Origin: Candidatus Rokuibacteriota bacterium
GTDB taxonomy: Bacteria; Methylomirabilota; Methylomirabilia; Rokubacteriales; CSP1-6
Length of the DNA stretch: 64,000 bases
Assembly (NCBI GenBank): GCA_003220535.1
Contig: QHSU01000059.1
Location: forward strand, 1 to 64,000
Direction: 5' to 3'
The position numbers and the translations under genes were made by a program. The notes beneath the pieces are model-generated. The model saw only the letters and a program-made list of their open reading frames with translations. It was not told the origin of the DNA and did no database searches. Below are positions 35,788 to 44,948 of this stretch, in pieces. Within the stretch, counting starts at the first letter, position 1, and each line of letters opens with the position of its first letter.

Positions 35788-37806
35788 ATGCGCCGGGTAT
35801 TCCGGATATTCGCTGTCGCCGCCATCCTCGCGATCGCGCTCGCCCGCGGGCACGCGTGCGCGGCGCCGCTCCGCACCTTCTACGTCGATCCCGACGGAAA
35901 CGATTCCACCGCCGGCTCGGCGCCCAACCCCTGGCGCACGCTGCAGAAGGCCGCCAATACGGTCCGCGCCGGCGACCTCGTGACCGTGCGGGCCGGCCAC
36001 TACGCGGGTTTCTATCTGACGACCAGCGGGACGGCCAGCAATCCGATCACGTTCCAGGCAGAGCCGGACGCGATCGTCGACACGCAGAATCCGATCACGC
36101 CAGACGGCATCAACCTCGAAGGCGCCAGCTACGTGGTGATCGAGGGCTTCACGGTGACGGGAGTCCCGCGCGCCGGCATCCGCGCGGTCCTGAATCATCA
36201 CGTCGTCATCCGTGGCAACACGGGCGACTCCAACGGACGCTGGGGCATCCTCACCGGCTTCAGCGACCACCTCCTGATCGAGAACAACGTGATGTCGCGC
36301 TCCCAGGCCGAGCACGGGATCTACGTCGGCAACAGCGGCGACCGGCCCGTGATCCGCGGCAACGTCGTGTGGGGCAATCACGCCAGCGGCATCCACATGA
36401 ACGGCGACGTGAGCCAGGGCGGTGACGGCATCATCACGGGCGCCCTCGTCGAGGCCAACACGATCTACGACAACGGGCTCGGCGGCGGCTCCGGCATCAA
36501 CTGCGACGGCGTGCAGAGCTCGGTCTTCCGCAACAATCTCCTCTACGGCAATCACGCGGGCGGGATCTCGCTCTACCGGATCGACGGGGCCCAGCCGGCC
36601 CGCAACAACCAGATCCTCCACAACACTATCGTGCAGGCGTCCGACGGCCGCTGGGCGATCAACATCCAGAACGCGAGCACGGGCAACGTCGTGCGGAACA
36701 ACATCCTCTACAACCAGCACCCCTTCCGCGGCAGCATCGCCATCTCCGCCGACAGCCTCCCCGGTTTCGTGAGCGACACCAACGTGATCATGGACCGTTT
36801 CTCCAGGGACGGCGGCGACACGCGCATCGCCCTCTCGGCGTGGCGAACCGCGACCGGCCAGGATCTTCATTCGTTCATCGCCACGCCGACCGCCCTCTTC
36901 GTCAACTTCGGCGGCAACGACTATCACCTGAGCGCCGGCTCCCCGGCGCGCGACACGGGCACGACGCTGGCCGAGGTGACTGAAGACATGGAGGGCGAGC
37001 CGCGGCCCCAGGGGCCGACGTCCGACATCGGCGCCTACGAGCTCCCGGGCACGCCGGCTCAGGTCACGCTGACGGTGACGCGGACGGGCAGCGGGATCGT
37101 CGCCAGCACACCGGCCGGGATCGATTGCGGGTCAGCGTGCGTCGCGACCTACACGGGGGGAACCGGCGTCATCCTCACCGCGGCACCCGCGTCGGGATGG
37201 GTCTTCGCCGGCTGGTCGGGTGGAGGGTGCGCGGGCACTGGTAGCTGCGCTCTGACGCTCATGACGGCGACGACGGTCCGCGCGACCTTCGCTCCGGCGC
37301 CGGTGGCGCTCACGGTCGTCCGCGCCGGCCTCGGCAGCGGCAGCGTGACGAGCGCTCCCGCGAGCATCGCGTGCGGCACGACCTGCTCGGCGACATTTCG
37401 CGCGGGCAGCCCGGTCGTCCTCACCGCGGCGCCGGCGACCGGCTCGGTCTTGGCCGGCTGGTCGGGCGGTGGCTGCACGGGGACCGGCACCTGCACCGTC
37501 ACGCCCGTCAGCGCGACGACGGTCACCGCGACCTTCACGACCACGACGGTCGCGCTCGCCGTGACGGTCGGCGGCGCCGGGACCGGCACGGTGACGAGCA
37601 CGCCCGGCGGTCTGGCCTGCAGCACCGTCTGCGCCGCGAGCTTCGCCGCCGGCACCTCCGTGACCCTCACCGCGGCCCCTCGCGCCGGCGCAACGTTCGT
37701 GGGCTGGTCCGGAGCCTGCACGGGCTCGGGTTCCTGCACGGTCGTCCTCGACCAGGCCCGCGCGGTGACCGCCAGGTTCGGCCGCGTCTTCTCCGCGCCA
37801 CGCTGA
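35788..37806 (+). CDS. secreted right-handed parallel beta-helix protein with C-terminal bacterial repeats
   Basis: The 672-residue protein starts with a signal peptide (MRRVFRIFAVAAILAIALA, cleavage near Ala25). A DUF1565-like opening (TFYVDPDGNDSTAGSAPNPW) leads into a beta-helix of many RxNxxxGN-like rungs (residues about 30-400). An SDIGAYELPG hinge follows, then three tandem repeats of about 80 residues (about 426-668), each with paired Cys and a GWSGxxCxGxGxC motif. It is probably a surface or extracellular polysaccharide-active or adhesive protein. The frame ends at 37806, but matching C-terminal repeat sequence continues out of frame. Confidence 0.85.
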   Translation: MRRVFRIFAVAAILAIALARGHACAAPLRTFYVDPDGNDSTAGSAPNPWRTLQKAANTVRAGDLVTVRAGHYAGFYLTTSGTASNPITFQAEPDAIVDTQNPITPDGINLEGASYVVIEGFTVTGVPRAGIRAVLNHHVVIRGNTGDSNGRWGILTGFSDHLLIENNVMSRSQAEHGIYVGNSGDRPVIRGNVVWGNHASGIHMNGDVSQGGDGIITGALVEANTIYDNGLGGGSGINCDGVQSSVFRNNLLYGNHAGGISLYRIDGAQPARNNQILHNTIVQASDGRWAINIQNASTGNVVRNNILYNQHPFRGSIAISADSLPGFVSDTNVIMDRFSRDGGDTRIALSAWRTATGQDLHSFIATPTALFVNFGGNDYHLSAGSPARDTGTTLAEVTEDMEGEPRPQGPTSDIGAYELPGTPAQVTLTVTRTGSGIVASTPAGIDCGSACVATYTGGTGVILTAAPASGWVFAGWSGGGCAGTGSCALTLMTATTVRATFAPAPVALTVVRAGLGSGSVTSAPASIACGTTCSATFRAGSPVVLTAAPATGSVLAGWSGGGCTGTGTCTVTPVSATTVTATFTTTTVALAVTVGGAGTGTVTSTPGGLACSTVCAASFAAGTSVTLTAAPRAGATFVGWSGACTGSGSCTVVLDQARAVTARFGRVFSAPR

Positions 37807-38102
37807 CCCCGCGCGAGAGCATCGTCCGTGCTGCCCACGTCACGGAGCTGCGCGCGGCGATCGACACGCTGCGGGCTCGTCAGGCGCTGGCGTTCGCGTA
37901 GACCGATTCCGCGTTCGTCGTGGGCACGACGACGATCAAGCGGAGTCATCTCGTGGAGCTGCGCGCCGCGGTCTCCGCGGTCTTCACGGCGCGCGGGCTC
38001 CCGGCCCCCGTGTGGACCGACCCGGTGATCACGGCGGCGGCGCCGCTCGTCCGGGCCGTCCACATCACCGAGCTCCGCACCGCCGTTCTCGTCCTCGAAT
38101 AG
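37807..38102 (+). pseudogene. frameshifted and interrupted C-terminal extension of the beta-helix protein
   Basis: In the frame shifted relative to the preceding gene, bases 37807-38102 encode three copies of an (R/K)xxHΦxELRxAΦ-type repeat: VRAAHVTELRAAIDTLR, KRSHLVELRAAVSAVF and VRAVHITELRTAVLVLE, with a WTDP spacer. Such repeats commonly end secreted proteins of this kind. They are separated from the main frame by a frameshift near 37780-37806. An in-frame TAG at 37899-37901 sits where a WTD motif would need Trp. The gene therefore appears to have lost its C-terminal domain. Confidence 0.65.
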
Positions 38103-38260
38103 CGCAGCGCCCTCTGCCGCCCTCTGCCTCGCGACTACTCTCGATCTCTCCAGGCGCGTATCCGCCGCCGCCCGAGTACACTAAGGGCCGCGCCAGGGCA
38201 GCCACGGATTTCGAGCGCCGGCTCAGCCGGCGGATTGGCGAGGTCGACCGGTGGGGGGGC

Positions 38261-38292
38261 CATCGGGGGGAGCGGCGGCGCTCCCCCCGATG
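38261..38292. terminator. strong 14-bp hairpin between the beta-helix gene remnant and an LLM gene
   Basis: Bases 38261-38274 (CATCGGGGGGAGCG) pair perfectly with 38279-38292 around a four-base loop. The stem is followed by TTCAATCAAATT rather than a T-run, so it is an imperfect intrinsic terminator candidate. It lies between the broken beta-helix gene and the LLM start at 38360. The rest of the 257-bp gap shows nothing I can assign. Confidence 0.45.
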
Positions 38293-38359
38293 TTCAATCA
38301 AATTCGCGCGCCGGCCGCGCCCCGAATCGACGCCGAGGGTCACCGCGGAGGAACAGCGC

Positions 38360-39556
38360 ATGAGATTGAGTCTGGCCTACGAGATGCAGCGGCCGGTGGT
38401 CGACGACCACGCGGTCATCCAGGAAACGCTCGAACAGTGCGTGCTGGCCGATCGGATGGGGTTCGACACCATCTGGTTCGTCGAGCACCACTTCCTCACG
38501 AGCTTCTCGATGTCGCCGTGCCCCGAGGTCATCTTCGGAGCCCTGAGCCAGCTGACCAAGCGCATCCGTCTCGGATTCGGCGTCGTGATCCTGCCCTACC
38601 ATCACCCCGTGCGCGTCGCCGAGCGGGTGGCGATGGTCGATCACATGTCGGGCGGCCGCGTCGAGTTCGGGACCGGGCGCTCGGCGCCCTACGAGCAGAT
38701 GGGGATGGGGATCGATCCCCGCAACACGCGCGCGATGTGGGAAGAATCGCTCCGGATGATTCCCCGGATCTGGGAGGACGGCCCGTTCTCGTGGGAGGGC
38801 CAGTTCTGGAACGTGCCGCCGCGCGACGTTCGCCCCAAGCCCTATCAGAAGCCGCACCCGCGCATCTGGGTGGCCGCCTTGCAGCCGGCGACCTACGAGC
38901 TGGCCGCGGAGACCGGCATCGGTGTGATGGCGCTCAGCGTGGCCGCACCGTCGTATCTCGCCCCGCACATCCAGAAGTACAAGGAGCGGGTGCGGCACGC
39001 CAAGCCGGTCGGGAAGTTCATCAACGACCAGTGGCTGAGCTCTACCATGGCCCTCTGCGACTGGGACAACAAGGGCGCCCGCGAGCTGGCGGCCAAATCA
39101 TTGAGGACTTTCTTCGGGCCGGATCGCCCGTATCTGAAGGACCAGACGCATCTCTACGAGCAGCTGGTCGCCTCGTGGGGAGGCGTGCCGGAGCACCTCA
39201 AGGCGAACTTCGCCCGATACCTCAAGGGGGCGGATGGAACCGCCGGCACGTCCGAGGGGCGCTCGGAAGCGCCCGAAGTGGATCTGTCGGGCGGGTCCGG
39301 ACAAATCGCCGCCGCCCTGTGGAATCAGATCGACGCCGACACGCTGGTCGACCGCGGGGTCCTCGTGGCCGGCGATCCGGACAGCTGTCTCAAGGGCATC
39401 GCGATCCACGAGCAAGCCGGCGTCGACGAGCTGCAGTTCCTCATGGCGACCGAGACCGTGCCCCACGACAAGGTCATGACGTCGATCGAGCTCTTCGGCA
39501 AGCACGTCATCCCCGAGCTCAAGAAAAGGACCGAAGCCACACCGCGGTCGGCCTGA
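38360..39556 (+). CDS. LLM class flavin-dependent oxidoreductase (luciferase-like monooxygenase)
   Basis: The 398-residue protein has DRMGFDTIWFVEHHFL, RLGFGVVILPYHHPVRVAE and HMSGGRVEFGTGR, typical of alkanal-monooxygenase-like proteins using FMN. A Gly/Ser/Glu-rich insertion lies around residues 290-315. The ATG at 38360 follows CGGAGGAACAGCGC. The aminotransferase gene starts 15 bp after its stop, so the two are likely one operon. Confidence 0.88.
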   Translation: MRLSLAYEMQRPVVDDHAVIQETLEQCVLADRMGFDTIWFVEHHFLTSFSMSPCPEVIFGALSQLTKRIRLGFGVVILPYHHPVRVAERVAMVDHMSGGRVEFGTGRSAPYEQMGMGIDPRNTRAMWEESLRMIPRIWEDGPFSWEGQFWNVPPRDVRPKPYQKPHPRIWVAALQPATYELAAETGIGVMALSVAAPSYLAPHIQKYKERVRHAKPVGKFINDQWLSSTMALCDWDNKGARELAAKSLRTFFGPDRPYLKDQTHLYEQLVASWGGVPEHLKANFARYLKGADGTAGTSEGRSEAPEVDLSGGSGQIAAALWNQIDADTLVDRGVLVAGDPDSCLKGIAIHEQAGVDELQFLMATETVPHDKVMTSIELFGKHVIPELKKRTEATPRSA

Positions 39557-39571
39557 CGGCTCCTCGCCTCG

Positions 39572-40642
39572 ATGATCAGAGCGAAGCCCGAAGTCGAAGC
39601 GTTGACACCGTACGTCGCGCCGCTCGAAGGCCGCCGGTCGCTGCTGCGACTGGACTTCAACGAGAGCACGGTCGGACCCAGTCCCCGGGTGGTGGACGCG
39701 ATTCGCAGCCTGCCGCCCGATGCCTACGGCACGTATCCGGAGTACGCAGGGCTCAACGAGGCCTATGCTACGACGCTCGGCGTGCCGGCGAGCCACGTCG
39801 AGGCCTTCAACGGCGTCGATGCTGCGATCCGGGCCGTCTTCGACGCCTATGGCGAGAAGGGCAGCACGTTCCTGACTACCGTGCCGACCTTCGGCTACTA
39901 CGAGCCTTGCGCGCAGCAGCACGGCATGGTGATCGACGAGGTCCCGTACGCCGACGACCTGCAGTATCCGCTCGCGGCCATCACCCGGAAGCTCGAGGCG
40001 CGTCCCCGCCTGCTCTTCGTCTGCAACCCGAACAATCCGACCGGGACGCTCCTGGCGCCGCCCGCCATCGCGGCGCTCGCGCGATCGGCGCCGCAGACCC
40101 TGGTGGTCGTGGACGAGCTCTATGTGGCCTTCACGGGCCAGTCGGTCGTGTCGATCGCGCTCGAGCTCCCAAACGTGGTGGCGCTGCAGTCCCTGTCGAA
40201 GGCGGCCGGGATCGCGGCCTTGCGCCTGGGGTTCGCCATCGGCCACCCGACCATCGTCGAGCGTCTCCGCCGGGTGACGGGGCCGTACGACATCAACATG
40301 TTCGCCGTGGTCGCGGGCCGGGCCGCCCTGGCCGATCCCGACCACGTGCGGCGGTACGTCGCCGAGGTGCTCGCCGCCAGGACGTGGACGCTCGGCGAGT
40401 TCCGGCGTCTCGGTGTGCGTCACGCGGGGGATGGTGGCAACTATCTCCTGGTGTGGCCCCCGGGCGACTGCGAGCGTGTCGTGCAGGGGCTCCGCGAGCA
40501 GGGGATCCTCGTGCGGAGCATGGCCGGCAAGCCCGTCGTCGACGGCAGCTTTCGTCTCACCATCGGCACGCTCGAGCACATGCGGCGCTTCATCGCCGCG
40601 TTCTCGGCCGTCGCGTTCTCTCACTCCGGATCGGCGCGGTAG
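39572..40642 (+). CDS. PLP-dependent aminotransferase class I/II (histidinol-phosphate aminotransferase-like)
   Basis: The 356-residue fold-type I enzyme has NPNNPTGTLL, VVDELYVAF with the PLP-contacting Asp and Tyr, and SLSKAAGIAALRLGF with the Schiff-base Lys. FRLTIGT near the end carries the carboxylate-binding Arg. It resembles HisC/threonine-phosphate decarboxylase-type enzymes, but no his or cobalamin genes are nearby, so I give no symbol. It overlaps the convergent DAO gene by 22 bp. Confidence 0.87.
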   Translation: MIRAKPEVEALTPYVAPLEGRRSLLRLDFNESTVGPSPRVVDAIRSLPPDAYGTYPEYAGLNEAYATTLGVPASHVEAFNGVDAAIRAVFDAYGEKGSTFLTTVPTFGYYEPCAQQHGMVIDEVPYADDLQYPLAAITRKLEARPRLLFVCNPNNPTGTLLAPPAIAALARSAPQTLVVVDELYVAFTGQSVVSIALELPNVVALQSLSKAAGIAALRLGFAIGHPTIVERLRRVTGPYDINMFAVVAGRAALADPDHVRRYVAEVLAARTWTLGEFRRLGVRHAGDGGNYLLVWPPGDCERVVQGLREQGILVRSMAGKPVVDGSFRLTIGTLEHMRRFIAAFSAVAFSHSGSAR

Positions 40643-41847
40643 TGAGTCGCGTAGGCGTGCCGGCAGCGCTCGCGTAGCTCCGCCTCGTCGAGGTCGCGTC
40701 CGACGAAGCGCGCGGTGGAAATCTCCGAGAGATCCAGCGCCGGGGCCCCGTCGACGATCCACTCGACGACCGCTTCCCCGAGCGCGGGCGACGCGCTGAG
40801 GCCACCCACGCAGCAGCCGCTCATCACCCAGGCCCCCGACACACCGGGTAACGGCCCGACCAGGTAGCGGTCGTCGACCGTGAGCGTCGGCAAGCCGCCG
40901 CGATGCTCGGCGATCCGGATCGCCGGATCCTGGAAGATCGGGAATTGCTCGGCCACGCTCTTCGCGAGCCGCCACAGCACCTCGACATCGAGCGGCAGCT
41001 CCGACATCTCGAACGACGGCGGCAACGCTTCCATGTCGATCTGCAGGGGATCCGGCTCGTAGCCGCCCAGCATGAGGCCGCCGCGCTCGTGGCGCACGTA
41101 GACGTGGGCATCGATCACGCGCGCGATCGGGAACTCGCGCCCGACCCCGGGGATCGGCTCGGTGATGAGGAGCTGGTGGCGGGTCGGCACGACCGGCAGC
41201 GCCGCGTCGAGCCTCGCGGCGACGAGTCGCGACCAGGCCCCGGCGGCGTCCACCACGATGCGCGTCGCGATCGTGCCGTGCGGCGTCCGCACGCCCTCGA
41301 CGCCGTGCGCGCCGATCTCGAAGCCGGTGGCCGGCGTGTGCGGCAGGAGCGTCGCGCCGAGCTTTTCCGCGGCGCGACAGTAGCCGAGCGGGAGCTCGGA
41401 GGGCTCGACGTTGCAGTCGGTGGGGCTCCACGTGACGGCGACGATCCCGCGCTCGCCGAGGATCGGCAGCCGTCGCCGCGCCTCGCCGATCGACACGAAC
41501 TCGATCTCGATCCCGGCGGCGCGACCCCGCTCGACCTCGCGCGCGAGCTGGCCGGCGTCGCGCTCGGTGCGCGCGATCTTGAGGGCGCCGCTCTGGGTGA
41601 ACCGGAGGGGCTGGCCCGTCTCCTCGGTGAACGCGGCGAGCTTCACGACCGCTCGCCGCGCGATCGCGGTGAGCGCCGGGGTGGCGCGGACCTGGCTGGT
41701 GAGCCCGGCCGCGCGCGGCGAGGTCTGCGAGGCGAGCCCGGCGCGCTCGAGCAGCGTCACGCGGAGCCCGCGCCGCGCCAGGTGGTAAGCGGCGCTCGCG
41801 CCGAAGGCGCCCGAACCGATGACGACGGCGTCCGCCGACTCGATCAC
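40621..41847 (-). CDS. FAD-dependent oxidoreductase (DAO family)
   Basis: The 408-residue flavoprotein begins with ADAVVIGSGAFGASAAYHLA (GxGxxG, residues 9-18) and ERAG at the end of strand 2. It has VVDAAGAWS, and the C-terminal FAD motif VMSGCCVGGLSASPALGEAV. Related enzymes oxidise sarcosine, glycine or other amino/imino acids. The start is GTG at 41847. It lies 44 bp downstream of a thioredoxin gene on the same strand. Confidence 0.88.
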   Translation of the reverse strand: MIESADAVVIGSGAFGASAAYHLARRGLRVTLLERAGLASQTSPRAAGLTSQVRATPALTAIARRAVVKLAAFTEETGQPLRFTQSGALKIARTERDAGQLAREVERGRAAGIEIEFVSIGEARRRLPILGERGIVAVTWSPTDCNVEPSELPLGYCRAAEKLGATLLPHTPATGFEIGAHGVEGVRTPHGTIATRIVVDAAGAWSRLVAARLDAALPVVPTRHQLLITEPIPGVGREFPIARVIDAHVYVRHERGGLMLGGYEPDPLQIDMEALPPSFEMSELPLDVEVLWRLAKSVAEQFPIFQDPAIRIAEHRGGLPTLTVDDRYLVGPLPGVSGAWVMSGCCVGGLSASPALGEAVVEWIVDGAPALDLSEISTARFVGRDLDEAELRERCRHAYATHYRADPE

Positions 41848-41891
41848 CGTCGGTCCCTCCTGTCCTCAGGCGAGCCGGTGCGGCGACCGCC

Positions 41892-42239
41892 TCAAGTGAG
41901 CAGCGCGTCGAGCCGCTTCACGATCTCCCGCTTGGGCGCGGCGCCCACGATCTTGTCGACCAGCGCGCCGTCCTTGAAGAAGAGGAGCTGTGGGATCGCC
42001 TGGACCCCGAAGCGCGCCGCGAGCGCCGGATGCTCGTCCACGTTGACCTTGCCGACCGTCACCTGGTCGCCGACCTCGCGGGCGATCTCGTCGAGCACCG
42101 GCGCGATCGCGCGGCAGGGCCCGCACCACGGCGCCCAGAAGTCGATCACGACCGGCCGCTCGCTCGTCACCACGCCGTCGAAGGTCGCGTCCGTCACGTG
42201 CACGATGAGATTGGCTGCGCTCGGCTGAGTAGAAGTCAT
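41892..42239 (-). CDS. trxA: thioredoxin
   Basis: The 115-residue cytoplasmic thioredoxin has FWAPWCGPC (C39 and C42) and the cis-Pro loop [13 protein letters not shown]. It reduces protein disulfides with electrons from thioredoxin reductase, which is not encoded here. The ATG at 42239 follows GAGGAGGTACGCTTCC. It is followed by the DAO-type oxidase gene. Confidence 0.92.
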   Translation of the reverse strand: MTSTQPSAANLIVHVTDATFDGVVTSERPVVIDFWAPWCGPCRAIAPVLDEIAREVGDQVTVGKVNVDEHPALAARFGVQAIPQLLFFKDGALVDKIVGAAPKREIVKRLDALLT

Positions 42240-42317
42240 GGAAGCGTACCTCCTCAGCGTTGAGACGCTACAATGCCGCGCATGGATTCCGGCATCGCTC
42301 GCGGAGCCGGCCAGGGA

Positions 42318-42707
42318 TCAACCTGGTCGGTGTTCGAGGAAGCGCCCGACCTCGTTCATGTGCTCGTCGAAGAACGCGAACACGGGGATCGCGCGATAGA
42401 GCCCGTTCTTGAGGTACTGATCCATCAGATCGGAGTTCGCGTCTCGAGGAAAGAGCCGCATCTCGATGTTCGGGTTCGTCTCGATCAGCCTGGCCACGAA
42501 GGGGACCTCGGCCAGGCAGGTGCCGCACCAGTCCTCGGTGATGACGAGAACCCGGCGGGTCGCGCCGAGCCGCTCCAGCACTCGCGCGTCCTCGGGCTCG
42601 ATCGTGATCTCGTCGAGCGCCTCGACGAACCGATCCCGGTTGATGGACATCTGGTCGATGTACTGCTCGAGCGTCATCCCCTGCGCGAACCGCTCCTTCG
42701 TCACCAC
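42318..42707 (-). CDS. thioredoxin-fold protein with WCGTC motif
   Basis: The 129-residue protein has a helical N-terminus and then VLVITEDWCGTCLAEVPF (C61, C64), with AIPVFAFFDEHMNEVGRF providing the cis-Pro strand. This matches the thioredoxin-like TrxH/YbbN-related small group rather than classical thioredoxin. Two consecutive GTG codons (42707, 42704) can start it, preceded by GGAGGAGCGCCC. It is divergent from the enolase-superfamily gene. Confidence 0.85.
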   Translation of the reverse strand: MVTKERFAQGMTLEQYIDQMSINRDRFVEALDEITIEPEDARVLERLGATRRVLVITEDWCGTCLAEVPFVARLIETNPNIEMRLFPRDANSDLMDQYLKNGLYRAIPVFAFFDEHMNEVGRFLEHRPG

Positions 42708-42798
42708 GGGCGCTCCTCCGGAGGGCGCATCGGCCCCGTCCGGCTACCCTATCATGGTCGTAAAGTCGTATGGCGCTAAAGCGGGAGGCTCGGCACGC

Positions 42799-43893
42799 AT
42801 GAAGATCACCCGGGTCCAGACGATCGTCCTCAACCTGCCGATGCTGATCGACGGCGCCACCCCGATGCTGGGCGGCGGGCCTCGCACCAGCGTCGACATG
42901 CTCCTCGTCCGCATCGATACCGACGGCGGCATCACCGGCTGGGGCGAGGCGTTCGGCCACCGCATCTTTCCGGCGACGCGCGCGGCCATCGACACGCTGC
43001 TCGGGCCGATGTGTGTCGGGCGCGACCCGAGCCACATCGCCGCGATCAACGACGAGCTCCAGCGCCTGCTGCACGGGATCGGCCGCAACGGGCCCGCCAT
43101 CTACGCGCTGTCGGGCATCGACATCGCGCTCTGGGACATCGCGGGCAAGGTCGCCGGTGTTCCACTCTACCGCTTGCTGGGCGGCAGCCCCCGCGCCGAC
43201 CTGCCCGCCTACGCGAGCCTCCTGCGCTACGGCACCGCCGATGCGGTCGCTCGCTCCGCCGAGCAGGCGCTGGCGCGTGGCTATCGACACCTCAAGGTGC
43301 ACGAGATCACCGTGCCGGAGGTGAAGGCCGCGCGCGACGTGGCGGGCGCGGCGATCCCGCTGATGGTCGACACGAACTGCCCATGGACGGTGGCGCAGGC
43401 CGTCGAGATGGCGCGCCGGCTGGCGCCGCTCGATCCTTACTGGCTCGAGGAGCCGGTCTGGCCGCCCGAGAATCTCGCCGGGCTCGCCGAGGTTCGCGCC
43501 CGCGGCGGGATCGCGACCGCCGCCGGCGAGAACTACGGCACGGCCTGGGAGTTTCGCCGCGCTTTCGAGGCGGGGGCCATCACCTACGCTCAGCCGAGCG
43601 TGACGAAGATCGGCGGCGTGACCGAGATGCGCCGGGTGATGATCCTCGCCGAGACGTTCGGCGTCCAGGTCGTCCCGCACTCGGCGTACTTCGGGCCCGG
43701 GCTGCTCGCGTCGATCCACTGCATCGCCGCGATGCTGACCGAGTCGCCGGTCGAGCGCTTCTATTGCGACTTCGCCGACAATCCGCTGGGCGACGCGATT
43801 CACCCCACGCGCGGCCGCATCGCGGTGCCCCAGGGCCCCGGGCTCGGCGTCGATCCCGACCCGCGGTTGCTCGAGAAGCTGCGCACGGGCTGA
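42799..43893 (+). CDS. mandelate racemase/muconate lactonizing enzyme family protein (enolase superfamily)
   Basis: This 364-residue protein has the capping domain plus barrel. Catalytic candidates are K166-x-H168 (LKVHE), metal ligands D191 (MVDTN), E217 (LEEP) and the Glu of AAGEN, and H294 in VVPHSAYFG. A KxH motif with a distal His points to the mandelate-racemase or sugar-acid dehydratase subgroups. The ATG at 42799 is preferred; the frame extends upstream across the divergent promoter. The protoglobin gene begins 8 bp after the stop. Confidence 0.87.
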   Translation: MKITRVQTIVLNLPMLIDGATPMLGGGPRTSVDMLLVRIDTDGGITGWGEAFGHRIFPATRAAIDTLLGPMCVGRDPSHIAAINDELQRLLHGIGRNGPAIYALSGIDIALWDIAGKVAGVPLYRLLGGSPRADLPAYASLLRYGTADAVARSAEQALARGYRHLKVHEITVPEVKAARDVAGAAIPLMVDTNCPWTVAQAVEMARRLAPLDPYWLEEPVWPPENLAGLAEVRARGGIATAAGENYGTAWEFRRAFEAGAITYAQPSVTKIGGVTEMRRVMILAETFGVQVVPHSAYFGPGLLASIHCIAAMLTESPVERFYCDFADNPLGDAIHPTRGRIAVPQGPGLGVDPDPRLLEKLRTG

Positions 43894-43901
43894 GGCGAGC
43901 C

Positions 43902-44465
43902 ATGGGCGACGGTGTGACGCCGGCCGCGAGCGGGCCCGGCTATCTGCCGGCCACGGACATGCCGCGCTTCATCCGCGACATGATGCAGTTCGTCGGTCTC
44001 GGCGACGAGGACCTGGCCGTCATCCGTCGCTCGGCGCCCATCGTCCTGCAGCACGAGCGCCGCCTGACTTCCGCGCTCTACGACCATTTCCTCACGTTTC
44101 CCCGCTCCGCCCGGTTCTTCCTCGGCGAGGACGGCGAGGTGGACGCCGCGCGCCTCGAGCGCCGCAAGCATAGCCTCGGGCGGTGGCTGCGAGAGAGCGC
44201 GGAGGCGGCGATGACCCAGGAGTTCTCGTACTACCTGCTGAGCGTCGCCCTGGCGCACGGCCATCGCGGCCAGCCGCCGGGCGCGATTCCGCCCCATCTC
44301 ATGATCGGCGCCATGAGCCTCACGCAGACGGCGCTGGCCTCCGTCTTCGCGAGCGAGCTCCCCCACGGAGACGCGGCCGCCGCCAGCGGGGCCTGGAACA
44401 AGCTCCTGCTCGTTCAGCTGAGCGTGTTCATGCTCGCGTACGTGCCGCCGCGCCCGGTCGCGTGA
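43902..44465 (+). CDS. protoglobin domain protein (globin-coupled-sensor type globin)
   Basis: The 187-residue single-domain product matches protoglobin, with FVGLGDEDLAVIRRSAPIV, LYDHFLTFPRSARFFLGEDG and SVALAHGHRGQPPGAIPPHL, the last region expected to carry the proximal haem His. No transducer or cyclase domain follows. It would bind O2, CO or NO. Tight spacing behind the enolase-superfamily gene implies co-expression, but the link between the two functions is unclear. Confidence 0.82.
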   Translation: MGDGVTPAASGPGYLPATDMPRFIRDMMQFVGLGDEDLAVIRRSAPIVLQHERRLTSALYDHFLTFPRSARFFLGEDGEVDAARLERRKHSLGRWLRESAEAAMTQEFSYYLLSVALAHGHRGQPPGAIPPHLMIGAMSLTQTALASVFASELPHGDAAAASGAWNKLLLVQLSVFMLAYVPPRPVA

Positions 44466-44478
44466 GCGGCGAAGACGC

Positions 44479-44946
44479 TCAGGCGTTCCACTCGCGCGGG
44501 CCGTCGTCGTCGTACCCGCATTGCTCGCAGGGGCTGAAGTAGTGGGTGGCGGGCGGCATCGCCACCGCGAGCCGCAGTGAGTTCTCGGCCCCCACCGTGC
44601 GGATGTGATGCACGGTGCCCCGCGGCACCCAGACGATGTCGTCCTTCCGCGCCTCGACGAGGATGCCGCCCGTCAGCTCCCAGGTGAACTCGCCGGCCAT
44701 CACGACCCACCATTCGTCGAAGTCGGCGTGCCAGTGCGGGCGGTTGCCGCCGCCCGGACGATTCGCGATCAAGGTCACGAGCTGCCGCTCGTCCTGGATG
44801 ACTCGTCGTGACCACGGTGGCGGCCCCATCTTGGCCACGAGGTCGGCGACGCGCGTGCGGAGCGTGTTGGGCCCGTCGGCGCTCGCGGCGCGTGGTGGCG
44901 TCGGGCCGGTGGCGAAGTGAGGAATCGTGATCGTGGTGGTCGGCAT
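44479..44946 (-). CDS. cupin domain protein
   Basis: The 155-residue protein has the two cupin motifs: RPHWHADFDEWWVVMAGE (two His and the Glu) and WVPRGTVHHIRTVG (third His). Its C-terminal CEQCGYDD segment adds a CxxC pair. It resembles 3-hydroxyanthranilate dioxygenase-like cupins. The ATG at 44946 lies 2 bp downstream of the upstream gene's stop. The longer frame into that gene is a shadow. Confidence 0.85.
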   Translation of the reverse strand: MPTTTITIPHFATGPTPPRAASADGPNTLRTRVADLVAKMGPPPWSRRVIQDERQLVTLIANRPGGGNRPHWHADFDEWWVVMAGEFTWELTGGILVEARKDDIVWVPRGTVHHIRTVGAENSLRLAVAMPPATHYFSPCEQCGYDDDGPREWNA

Positions 44947-44948
44947 GA

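Noticed and set aside
37899..37901. recoding of TAG as an amino acid
   Set aside because: The same region also needs a frameshift, and I noticed no in-frame TAG elsewhere that would require recoding; simple decay is more likely.
37920..38102. 60-codon frame as an independent gene
   Set aside because: It encodes ELRxA repeats continuous with the broken C-terminus of the beta-helix protein and is better read as a remnant.
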